Origin: Oxyruncus cristatus
Taxonomy: Eukaryota > Chordata > Aves > Passeriformes > Cotingidae
Assembly (NCBI GenBank): GCA_013399855.1
Contig: VXAY01005673.1
Span: forward strand, 372,001 to 436,000
Direction: 5' to 3'
Length of the DNA: 64,000 bases
This document shows positions 1-10,400 of this stretch, piece after piece. The position numbers and the translations under genes are program-made. The notes under the pieces were generated by a model, which was not told the DNA's origin, searched no databases, and saw nothing but the letters and a program-made list of their open reading frames with translations. Positions within the stretch are counted from its first letter, which is position 1. Every line of letters starts with the position of its first letter.

Positions 1-458
1 TCCCTGGGAGCCCCTGGGACATCTGCTGCCCTTGTTAATGGCCCACAGCAGGGCTGGGGCTTACAGTACCCTAGAGGCAATGCCTTCCTCCAGAGAGGAG
101 GGGTGGTGGTTTGGGGGGGGGATCTTCCTCTGCACACAGCTATTTTTTTTTCTCCAAATCCATCGTCCTCCCACACTGTTACACTCTCCTCTTCCCTTGG
201 GCTCCTTTGCCCAGTGCAGATGGACTCCAGTGCCAACATATTTGCACTTCTCTGTGCTCCTCACTCCCCTCACCTTCTGGGGCAATGGGGTGGCTCCAGC
301 TTGGCAGTGGGCGAGGGCCCACCCTTTGCCCTGTAGAGGCAGGCAGGCAGTTCGCTTCCCCAGACCCCTGCTGTCACTGGAGGATGCGCCTGCAGCAATA
401 ACCACTGCTGCCCGCCCGGCAGCTCTGCTTCCTCACCCCGCTCACTGTGTACTCCAGG

Positions 459-464
459 AATAAA
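459..464 (+). terminator. Candidate polyadenylation signal AATAAA of a gene upstream of the window
   Basis: A canonical AATAAA is followed within about 10-20 bases by a GT-rich stretch (tgttagatgtgtggt), the usual layout of a vertebrate cleavage and polyadenylation site. No coding exon of the corresponding gene is visible to its left, so the bases before it could be the 3' UTR of a plus-strand gene that starts outside the window. Isolated AATAAA hexamers are common by chance. Confidence 0.3.
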
Positions 465-3400
465 CAGATCTGTTAGATGTGTGGTCCGGGCAGTGACTTG
501 GGGGTCACGTCCTCCCTCTGCTCACCATGGTCTGGGCTAGGGGGGATGAGATGCAGAGCCAGGCCCAGGTCACGCTGCTTGCCCAGCCTGGGGCACAGGT
601 GGAGGAGCACTGCTGGGTGTGGGTCTCGCTGTGGGGATGGAGGGGATCCATATCTCCTAGGACTTAAGAAAAGTCGCCTCTTCCTTTGCACGGGTGCCTT
701 AACACTGACACATGGGGAAGCACCATGTCAGAGAGATGGAGGGGAGTGCAGCTCTTAAAGAAAAGTGTCTTGGGGAGACTGAGAAGGGGAAAGAGGATCC
801 ACTTGGATAGGATGGAGTTAACCATGGATCTGGGAGTGGAGGGCAGCCTGGAACTCTGGACCCTGGAAAAGGACTGAAGGAGGTAATGTAACCCTGGGTA
901 GGGTCTGTGGGAGGTGGATGTTTTCCCCTCCTTCTTTTGAGGCCATGCCAGTTATAGCTGAAAGCAAAAGCCTTCCACAAAAACGACAGTGGAGTGCCGT
1001 GGGGTGAGATTTTTCATAGCATGGCTCAGAGCAGGACTTGTTGTCAGTGTGTCCTGCCCCTTGCTCACACCCCAGAGGGGCATCAAAGAGGAGTGACCTT
1101 GCATACCTTATCCATCCCAACATCAGTATCCCTTACATGGGTGCCCCTTGGACCAGCCCAGCTCTCTGGGACCAGTCTCCCCACTGCAGAGCAGCACCCA
1201 GCTCTGCGACAAGCCAACCTTGCTCAGAGCACGGATTGCAAAGGTGTGACAGGAGGAAGAAACAACCCCTCAGCTGCCCCCCAGGGCTGCCCTCTCCTCC
1301 AGAGGCTCCCCAGGGCTGGATGGAGGTGGGCTACTTGCACTTGTCTCTTGATTATCTGTGAGCTGAGCCGCCCCTCGTGGGGTGGGGGTACCAGCCCAGC
1401 CTTCCTGTTCCTCCGCGCAACCCCAAAGCCCCTGTGAAACAAGGGCTCAGGTGGGGATGGAGCACAGGGGCAGGCATGCAGAGCTGTCACTGCTGTCCCA
1501 GCTGCAGGGCCTTGTCACGCACACACAGGCCCCATTGTAGGGCATGGTGACACCCTGGCTTTGGGATGACAGGTGCCCCTGGCGTAGCCTTACCAGCAGT
1601 CCCCTCCGTCCCTCCTTCTGGGTGCCAGCTGGCAGATCCCTTCCCTCGCAGCCCGGCATCTGGCAGGCCCAGGATCGGCAGGGGGGTGGCAGTCAGGGGG
1701 GGCTTCCCCAGCACAAGAAGTGGCCTGGCTCGTCCTCCTTGCAAATGGGACAAGGAGGATGCCCAGCAGAGTCCTTAAATGCTGGTGTGAGGTGAGGAGC
1801 AAGGGGACCAGATGTGACCAAAACTGCTCTTAGCTTTGGGTTTGTCCTGTGATGGGCAATAGCCAGTGAGAGCCAGCCCAGCCCGCTCCTGCCTTTCCCA
1901 CACCTATCCCATAGGTCTGCTTTGGGTGGGAGTGCATAAGGTGGGCCAGCAGCACCCATGGGTGCACAGCACCACTGCTCCTGCTCCCCAACACTGCAGT
2001 CTTTTCTGCACCCCATTCCCCTGATTCCCATAGCCCAGAGCTGCCTGCCCATCCTGGGGTTTCCCCCTCTCCCACCAGCTGCTCATGTCCATCCCCCAGG
2101 CATGGAAGGGGGGCCAGGACCACAGCCCATCCCCACCTGGCCCCACCAGCTGCCCTGGCAGCTGGGCTCTGGACCCATCTCCCCCTTGGCTATGCTTCAC
2201 TCTGCCCTGGGCCCACGGCTGCAGGAATGTCATTCCCGTCGGCACAAGGGGCCTTTGTGCAAGTGGAGACAGGGTGTGGGGGGCCCAGCCCAGCATCCCA
2301 AGCCAGGGCTGGGGAGAGCCACAGCTGAGGGCACGTGGGTGGGCAGCAGCTGACACCGGCATGGCCCCACAGCTCCCACCAGGCTCAGTGGTGTGTCCAC
2401 TACTGCAAGGGCTGTCAGGGAGGAAAGTGCTCTCCCCATCCTCCTTGTCCCTCTGACACTAGCAGCATCCTGCAGCCACCACCAGCCCAGGAAGCAGCAC
2501 CGACACCAGTACAGAGCTGGCATCACCTTAGCAAGCCTCGGCACCTGTGCTAAAGGATGCTATGGGCTCAGTCACCCTACAAGGGGATTGGGAGGACTCA
2601 GGCACTGGGCAGAGTCCAGGAGTATGAGGCAGCAGCTGCTGGATTCGGCCTTTTTCGACAGCTGCTGTCTCAGCGCCAGCAGCAGGGAATGTGCATGGGC
2701 TGGGGCTTTCCAGGGCCTGGCCACAGTGTGTTAAACAAACTATTTATAGCGCTCGCGTCCCTCCTTGGCAGGAATGGCCTGCGTTCCTCCTGCACGGGGG
2801 CTGGGTGATTGGGTGCCACCAGCGTCCCCAGCACCAGCACCCTCTGGGGTCCCTGCCAGAAGGGTGAGGTCTCCTCAAAGAAAAGACTCTGGCCACCTCT
2901 CATCTTCCTCCCCCACCATTTCTGTCAGCTCCCAGTGCCATGCCCAGAGCAAGATTTGCAGCAAATCTTGTACACTTTGTGAAGAGGTACCAGAGGGCTA
3001 TGCCCTTCTTCCCAGCATTCCTGCTCTCTGCTAAATCCTTTGGAGCCTTAATCATGCAACACCCTCTTTGAGCAGCAGCAAGTGCCAGTGGCTGCTCTGT
3101 TCCCTGTGCCTACCTCTGAGACGGCACTAGGGTCTTGCCCTCCCATGAAGCAGAGATGCTGTTCTGGGAGCAGGCTGAGTGCTGGCAGGTTGCTGATGGG
3201 ACAAAGGCCAGGGACCTGGGCCACTCTCAAAGCCTGTGCCAGCTTTGCCTATTGTCTGACGGGGCACAGGACTGCTCAGAAGACAGCCCCTCCACCAACA
3301 GGCACCACCAACCGAGAGGAGTTGTGCCAGGAGTTGTACAGTTGTGTCCAGCCCAAAGGCTGGCATGTCTCACACCCATGACCCTTCAGCTGTGCCTCCT

Positions 3401-5122
3401 ACGAGGTGGTCTCCCAGTGGGTCATCCTCTCCCAGAGGAGACAGAGGCATCGGCTGTCTGGAATCTGTCCAGAGGACGTGTGGGCTGTGAACTCACCCCT
3501 GCTCAGCAGCTAGAAGGGAGCTTTGAACAAGCCAAATCTCCAGGACTTTGGGTTAGCAGGGAGAAGAGAGGATAGCTCTACAGTCCTGCCACCACTCTGA
3601 GCACAGGCCCCTATGTGGGCTGCTTCCAGCCCTGCTCTCTCATTGCCAGTGCTGCTCCATCCACAGGCTTCCCAGTGCCCACACTGCCCTTGCGCTGCCC
3701 AGGGACATCTCCTGCTCCTTGTTTGCTGATGTCCAGATGCTAGCTGATCATCTGAGAGAAGTAAGTGCTATGGAGGGGTATACAGTCCCTGTTTCGGCTC
3801 AGGAAGTGGATCTCAGCCTTTCCCAGCCTCCAAGGAAGCAGCCTTGACAGGTACCCAGCAAAACAGAAGCCAACCACCTGGTGAATAATTTTGAGCCCTC
3901 CCTGTGGAGAGGGATAAAGGATAGACAGGAAAAAATGTTGAGAGACAGAGCAGTGACTGCAGGACCAGAAAGTCCTCTGTGGATCGGAGAAGTTATAGCA
4001 AGGCTCTACGTGCCTGGGCCCAGGAAATGCACAGGCACAGGAATCTGCTGTCCTAAATCTTGTGTTTGGAAGTAGATACTGGTGTGATTTCATTTTCTTT
4101 CAAGGTTGTATTCTCTTCCCAGCTCTGTGCCTGACTTGACAGAGGAGCAGGTTTATGTCCCTTCACCTCCCTGGGCTGTACTTTCGCCCAACTGTGAATG
4201 GACGCTAAAGATCCTGACCTTCCAGACCCGGCAAGGTCTCTGCATTTTTGGTAAGAGATAAAAACCTGCCTTTGATGAGTCCCAAGAGCAATTAAGCCCT
4301 GCCCCACCTTTTGCCCAGTGCTGGAGTGTTGCAAGCATCTGGCTCTCAAAGCAGGGTGAGAGCCTCATGCGTTCCCTCCCTGGGAAGGAACAGAGTTCTG
4401 CAGAGGCCACACACTGGAGCCCCTTTGTTCCCAAGGGATTTTCCATCCCATCCCTTGTGTACCTCTGCAACATTACACTCACATGCAACATAACACTCAG
4501 AGGCAATGCCCCCAGGAATGTGCTGCAGCACCTCTGCTGCAACATCTCAGCACTTGGCCAGCACCTCCCTTTCCTCCATGGGAATGGAGGACAGGATTCC
4601 CCCAGCAGGGATGGTAGGATGATCAGTTCCCCTAGCTCAGGCAGGGCTTTTCCTAGTAAGAGGCTCCCAGGGGAATAAGATCTCCACTCTTCTCCATCAC
4701 TGTGGTCACTAACACTGACCTGGGGTGCTGCACTTTTCATCCCTGTAGTCCCCAGCCTGCTCAGAGGTATGACACTGCGAGGGCCCACTGCACAGGGAGA
4801 CGATATTCCCACTGGGGTTATACTGCCGGGGAAATCGAGGCACCAGGCATAGTGAACCCAAGAGTCTGAAAAGCAGGCCAAGCACTGCACCCACTGCTTC
4901 CCTGACCAAAGGGGAGAAGCTCCCTCCCAAGGAAACATAAACCCTGGCACAGCTGCAGCAAAGCTTTGGCTCCTGCTTCCTTCGTCTGAGCTCTTCCCAC
5001 TCCCCGTACCACCACCAGCACGGGGCTGGTGGCAGCACGCGGCAGAGCAGTGCGCCTGCGCCAGGGCCCTCCGACCATGGCAGACCCGGAGCCCGGGAGC
5101 CTCCAGGAGGCCAGTCCCAAGG

Positions 5123-5136
5123 GGCTGACGTCAGCC
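5123..5136. promoter_or_regulatory. CRE-like palindrome (TGACGTCA core)
   Basis: The 14-base palindrome GGCTGACGTCAGCC contains the full consensus cAMP response element bound by CREB/ATF factors. It lies just downstream of a CpG-containing, NRF1-like sequence (about 5051) and about 1.2 kb upstream of the CpG island of the spectrin-like gene. The site is seen in the sequence; any use as a promoter element is inference. Confidence 0.35.
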
Positions 5137-6446
5137 CTGGTCCTTGAAGCTCTGGGGCCGTTGGCGAGCTGTTTCTGGTTTCAGCACACGGTGTCCCTGT
5201 GCTGAGGCACGGCCAGCCTGCTTTCCTCATCCATGGCTGGCTCCCTGAGAGCAATCCGTGGGGCTGGGAAAGGTCGCCCTGGCTGAACCAACCACCCTTG
5301 GATGGGATGCACTGGGCACAGGACAGCTTACAGCAGGCAGGCAGGGAAATGGAGCAGTAGCTTTCAGTCAGTCCCTCATGTCTGCTCATTCTCCTAAATT
5401 CTTCTTGAGCGAGAGCCAAGAGTAGGGACTTGGCAGGATTTCTGAAGGGAAAAACAAGGGGAGGAAATGAAGACAGCCACCAGGAACAAAACAAAGGTTA
5501 GGAGTGGGAGGGAAGTGGAAGGGCACAGACGTGACCATGTCCCTTCCTGCCTGTACCTTCACCCTGGCTAGCTCGTGCTCCCCTGGCTGCTTGCCGCAAG
5601 CTAACTCAGCTTGGGAACATAGCTGGAAAGCATGGGACACTGCTTACCATCCTGCTCTGGAACCCCACATGGAGACAGATCAGAGCTCTTTCTCAGGGGA
5701 GTACCCATTTGCTCCTCAGGATGTTGTGCCTTGGGCCATTCCTTGTCCACTCTCTTGTTGGCCCACCTGGCCTGCATTCCTGGCCCGCATTCCCAGCCCT
5801 TGTGGGAGCAGGGTGGCAATTGCTTGCACTGGCAGGGAATGACAGGCAAGCGTATTTTGGACTCAGCTGCCTGCCGAAAGGCTTCAGCAAAGACCTGTAG
5901 TGAAACAGAACTCCATCCTGCCGGCCCACATTTCTGTGGTGGGCAGATGTTGATCCTCCTTCGCCCCCCTTCTTTCCCCAGTGCTGCCACCCCGACAAAT
6001 GGGGTCTTGGCTGCAAAGCAGTATCACTTACAGTGAGCATGTGTCTAGCTTGGGAGGAGGGGGCATTTAAACGGACAGCTGGGGTTTTTTTGTTGTTGCC
6101 CCTTGCGCTGGAGCTGTTCCTGCCATTTGGGCTGGTGGCAGGTCCACGCTGGGGTAGCTGAGCAGTCCAGGCTCCTCTGGGAAAAAGGCCTGAGCGGTGG
6201 AAGCAGGAAGGATCCCAAGGAGGGTAAGAGTAACCAGAACAAGAGGTGGCAGCAGTTCCCTCCAGCGCTTCTCCCTTGAGCCTGTCCCAAGCAGCGCCCC
6301 ACTCTCAGGGGGGTGCGGTCCCCCCGGGATCCCGCTCGGCTCAGAAGTTCCAAAACGTGAGGAGCTGCCGGGCAACTCCCCGCTCCGCCAGGTCAGCTCG
6401 GGGGTCTGACGGTGCGCCCGCAGGCCCGGGGGGCAGCATGCCCGCC

Positions 6447-6925
6447 NNNNNNNNNNNNNNNNNNNNNNNNNNNNNNNNNNNNNNNNNNNNNNNNNNNNNN
6501 NNNNNNNNNNNNNNNNNNNNNNNNNNNNNNNNNNNNNNNNNNNNNNNNNNNNNNNNNNNNNNNNNNNNNNNNNNNNNNNNNNNNNNNNNNNNNNNNNNNN
6601 NNNNNNNNNNNNNNNNNNNNNNNNNNNNNNNNNNNNNNNNNNNNNNNNNNNNNNNNNNNNNNNNNNNNNNNNNNNNNNNNNNNNNNNNNNNNNNNNNNNN
6701 NNNNNNNNNNNNNNNNNNNNNNNNNNNNNNNNNNNNNNNNNNNNNNNNNNNNNNNNNNNNNNNNNNNNNNNNNNNNNNNNNNNNNNNNNNNNNNNNNNNN
6801 NNNNNNNNNNNNNNNNNNNNNNNNNNNNNNNNNNNNNNNNNNNNNNNNNNNNNNNNNNNNNNNNNNNNNNNNNNNNNNNNNNNNNNNNNNNNNNNNNNNN
6901 NNNNNNNNNNNNNNNNNNNNNNNNN
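6447..6925. other. Assembly gap (479 N)
   Basis: Run of undetermined bases inside the CpG island of the spectrin-like gene. Upstream 5' UTR exons, or even additional N-terminal coding sequence, could be hidden here, so the 5' end of that gene model is not fully closed. Confidence 0.99.
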
Positions 6926-7040
6926 GGGCGATCTCCATCACCCGCTCTCCCGGGCGGCGGGGACCCCGCACTGCCGCTTCGCCCCACGGTGCCCGGGCCG
7001 GGGCTCCCACTGTCCGCAGGCGGCAGCGGGGAGGGCGAGG

Positions 7041-7469
7041 ATGTCGGGCAGCACGGCGAGGAAGGTGCAACCCTTCACCATCAGCACCAGGCTCTCGCTG
7101 CCCAAGTGTGCCGCCGACTTCTCCGGCGCCGCCTGCCCCGGCATCGCCCTCGCCTCCGCGCTGGACAGCCACCGCGGCCTCCGCCGCAGCATCAACGAGC
7201 GCATCTCCCTCTACCTGGCCCACGCCCGGGCCGGCCCCGCCACCCCCGCGGAGCAGCCCCGCAGCCCCAGCCCTGGCGAGGAGGGGGGCACCGACGAGGA
7301 CCGGCTGAACCGCAACTCTCTAGCCCGCTCCATTAAGAAGATCACGCTGTCCAACTGGTACGGGGAGGCTGGCGCGGGGAACGCGGGGAGACCAGGGGGC
7401 CCTACCCAGGTCGGCAGCGAGAAGAACCACAACAACAACAACAGCAGGACAGGGAAAGCTCAGTTCAAG
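7041..7469 (+). CDS. Coding exon 1 of the spectrin-like gene: unique N-terminus
   Basis: The ATG at 7041 has A at -3, and the exon ends CAGTTCAAG|gtaagc. It encodes 143 residues beginning MSGSTARKVQPFTISTRLSL. Two stretches look constrained rather than compositional: SINERISLYLAHARAG (about residues 53-68) and NRNSLARSIKKITLSNWYG (about 89-107), separated by Pro/Ser/Glu-rich linker, then an Asn run (HNNNN). Neither matches a CH domain or any domain I can name. The basic amphipathic SIKKITLSNW motif could be a docking or membrane-contact helix, which is inference. The exon is far more CpG-rich than the rest of the gene. Confidence 0.85.
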
Positions 7470-10400
7470 GTAAGCGATCCCAGTACCTGTGCCCGGCTCT
7501 CTCCCCGTCGTCCCTGCAGTTCCCTATTCCTGGCTGCCACGGGATGGGGAGGTCCTGGAGTCTGCGGCCATCCCTGCTTCCTTGTCACCATGCCGTCAAG
7601 GCAGAACTCTCTGCAGGGCTCCTGGGGTAGTTGTTTTTTCCTCCCATGTGCCCCCAATGCACTTCTCTGTACCATCAGGCTGGAGGTCTTTGTGGGTGAG
7701 TGGAGTTGAGCTTTCCCAAGGGCTAAGATGAGCCAGAAGAGCCCTGCCCCAGAGCCTGGCTATGGAGGGCTCAGCTCTTGGAATGCCTGTGATGATGCAG
7801 TTGTGTGCGGGGAGCTGGGAACTCATTCTCCTATTTACCAGAGGGGAAACGGAGGCTAGGAGAAGGGAAGTGACTCATGAAGGGCCACACAGCCAGGCAA
7901 ATGTGGGACAAGGCAAGGAACAGGACCCAGGGCTCCCGGCACTCACTCCAAGTCTAAGTGCTAGCAAGCACAGAGGTACAAATCCATCAGTGCCAGAGCC
8001 CCGGAGACCCCCCTGTGTGTCTGGGATGGAGTGGAAGACAGATTGGAGACCTCACCGTTGCTGGTAAGAGCAAGCAGGAACTCCTTGGGCTTTAACCCTG
8101 ACCTGCAACAGCTGGTTTCCCGGCAGGATAGCGCTAGGGAGAGCTACACAGCCCACTGCCAAAGCCCTCATCTTCATTGCCAATAAAGGCCAGGCACAGC
8201 CTCGCAAGAGCTGCCGCTTCCTCCGGCACGCAAGCAGCTCCTCACTGGGCAGCCAGAGCCTGCGCAGCCCAGGGGGCATCGGCAGGAGGGCTCCCCTCTT
8301 TCATATAAGGTAGGGACATGTGCTGGGCACGGTGCTGTGGGACTCTCAGGAGGCTGCCAGGATCAGCGCCTCCTTCCTGTCCAGCATGGGTGTGTGGAGC
8401 TGGAAGAGGGGGGCAGGCTGCAAGATGGAGCTTCGGGAGGGAGAGAGGGAGCCAGAGCTCAGGGGAAAACATGTGGGATGACAGCCAGAGGAGAGAAGGA
8501 TGCTGTCTCCCACACAGGGCACAGTAGTGCTTTCCCAAGTGTGCCCCCCAGCCTGTGGCTCTGCCCTTCACTCCTGCCCTATAGGAATAAAGGGGTCCTC
8601 CAGAATGAGCACAGTGCAACCCAGGAGGGTCTGGCCCCCCTCTTCTTGCTTGTGGGAAGTCACTGGCACCTACTCTTCTATGGGAATGCCAAAAAGCAAG
8701 CATATGTGCTGAGTTAATTTTACTTTTAGAACGGAAAAGAAGCATTTGCAGAGGTGGCAGCTGAGGCTGCTGCACTCGTTTCACATGTGGCTTTGCTCAT
8801 ATTGTGAAGCCGGGGGTCCTGCCGGGGAGCATTTAGCACGGATGCTGAGGCCGGCACAGCTCCTTCTCCCAGCCTTCAGTTGCCGAGAGAGTTTGTTGTT
8901 TTGCCGGATCGAGGACCCAGCTCCAGCCAGAGGGACCAAGGAGGGGGGGGCAGTCCCGGTGGAGCAGTTCTGCGGGAAAGATGAAGTCATCCCTTTGCTG
9001 GCAGCCCTGTTTTCCTGCAGCTGACAGATCGTGAGACAGGGACTTTAAATAAAGCTCCTGTGTCACCTGCGGGGTTGTCTCCCACTGCTGAGCCATGGTG
9101 GCCGGCGTGGGACGCTACTGCCTAGAAGAGGGGCTTCCTAGAGTCTTATGCCACACAAGCACTTCACTTTTAGCTCACTGTCATTCCCTAAATGTGCATC
9201 CAAACCATGGTCAGGCAGGCGCGTGCCTTCCCCTTCTGGTACCCTTCTTCTGAGTTCTCACTGTGCCTGCTGAGCCATGATTCAGCCTCATGCCCGGCCT
9301 GCTCTTCCTGCTTGGGATGGGATGATGTGGCATGGTGCAATGGTCTGTCCTTTGCAGCCACCAGCTAGGCTTTGCAGGCCCATGGAAAGGTCCAGTGCTG
9401 CTGTTCTCCAAGGGGTTATAGGGCTGTTGGGATGTTTGTGGGGCTCTGAGCCTTTCTGGTGGCAACAGTTCTAATGTTGGGTGCTGCCGTCCATGTTGGG
9501 GCTCTTCTGCAGTGCTATAGAGATGGTAGGAAGCCACATTATGTGCAAGCAGAAAGTTCTGATTTGCCTGGGTTGGTTCCCCTTCGGACAGTGTCCCCAG
9601 TTTGCAGTGGCCTGAGCGATGGCTCTGGCTGATGCAGCACCCTGTTTGCTGCCATCTCAGAGGAGGAGGTGTTGGAGCAGCACACGTTGCCCACCACCCT
9701 GTTCTTGTTGCCCTGTGCATGCTTGAACAGCTCTTAAGACAGAGACAGCAAGGTGGCCCCAGGGAGGGAGTGGAAGGAGATTCCTAAATTGGCCTGCTAT
9801 ATCCAACAGCCCAAGAAAAGATCCATCTGTAGAGGATGAGACTTAATGCCCTTGGGCATGATCCAAACAATCCCACGCACCTCTCCTCCTGGGGCTGGGC
9901 TCCATTAAGGATAAGGTAATGTGAAGTTCATCCTGGACCTCCTCTCTTTGTCTGGCTGCAGTTCCTGGACTTCCTTCCTCCTGCCTCTCCTGCTTCCATC
10001 CTCACTCCTGTCCTGTGGGAGCCCTTCCCTGCAAGCCAGCTGCCCTCTTAACTCTTGTCTCCCAGCTAGGCTGAGGTCAGGGATTGGCAGCTGAGAGGAT
10101 TCAGGTTCATGATGATGAAGTTAATGTCCTTCTGTGCCCTCGTGCCTGTGTCCTGCTGTCCTGGAGGAGGCCAGGGGACTCTCATTTTGAGCATCCTTAG
10201 ATGACCAGGGACCAGTGGTGCTGACTAAATGGGTTTCTGCCAGCTTTGGGGGCAGTTCAAGGGGGACAGTGGGAGTTAAAATGGAGAAGGTGTTGGATGA
10301 ATCAAGATTAGGAGCTCTTGCCACTTACTGAACATGCGGCAGGAGCTGTGGATGCCATTTGGAGGATCCTGGCCCAGATGCCTAAGGAGGGATGGGCAAG

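Larger units (their letters stand above)
1..6300. other. Upstream intergenic stretch, no recognisable gene
   Basis: About 6.3 kb of GC-rich non-repetitive DNA before the first CpG island. I see no exon with recognisable protein similarity. Two minus-strand open frames of about 260 codons (4153-4950 and 4709-5494) overlap each other, are rich in S, P, G and W, lack a domain and are probably chance frames in GC-rich DNA. A poly(A) signal near 459 and a cAMP-response-like palindrome near 5126 are listed separately. A short GC-rich patch at about 5030-5160 contains TGCGCCTGCGCC, which resembles an NRF1 site, so a weak promoter there is possible but unproven. Confidence 0.5.
6290..7470. promoter_or_regulatory. 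CpG island over the first coding exon of the spectrin-like gene (contains assembly gap)
   Basis: CpG density rises sharply from about 6290 and stays high to the end of coding exon 1 at 7469. A run of 479 N (6447-6925) occupies the centre, typical of sequencing dropout in extremely GC-rich avian promoters. The transcription start is probably in or next to the gap. A possible acceptor (tgtccgcag) ends at 7019, so a short untranslated first exon could lie in the gap and splice to 7020. Confidence 0.7.

Noticed and set aside
4153..5494. Overlapping minus-strand open frames of 265 and 261 codons
   Set aside because: They overlap in different frames, have no recognisable domain or repeats, and show no splice or start context that favours either.
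6246..7709. A plus-strand open frame of 487 codons through the N gap and exon 1
   Set aside because: Its continuity is produced by undetermined codons and by absence of stops in CpG-rich DNA. Only the part from the ATG at 7041 to the donor at 7469 has protein-like sequence and a consistent splice phase.
9048..9053. AATAAA in intron 1 as a gene end
   Set aside because: No coding exon ends nearby on the plus strand, and further in-phase exons of the same gene follow.
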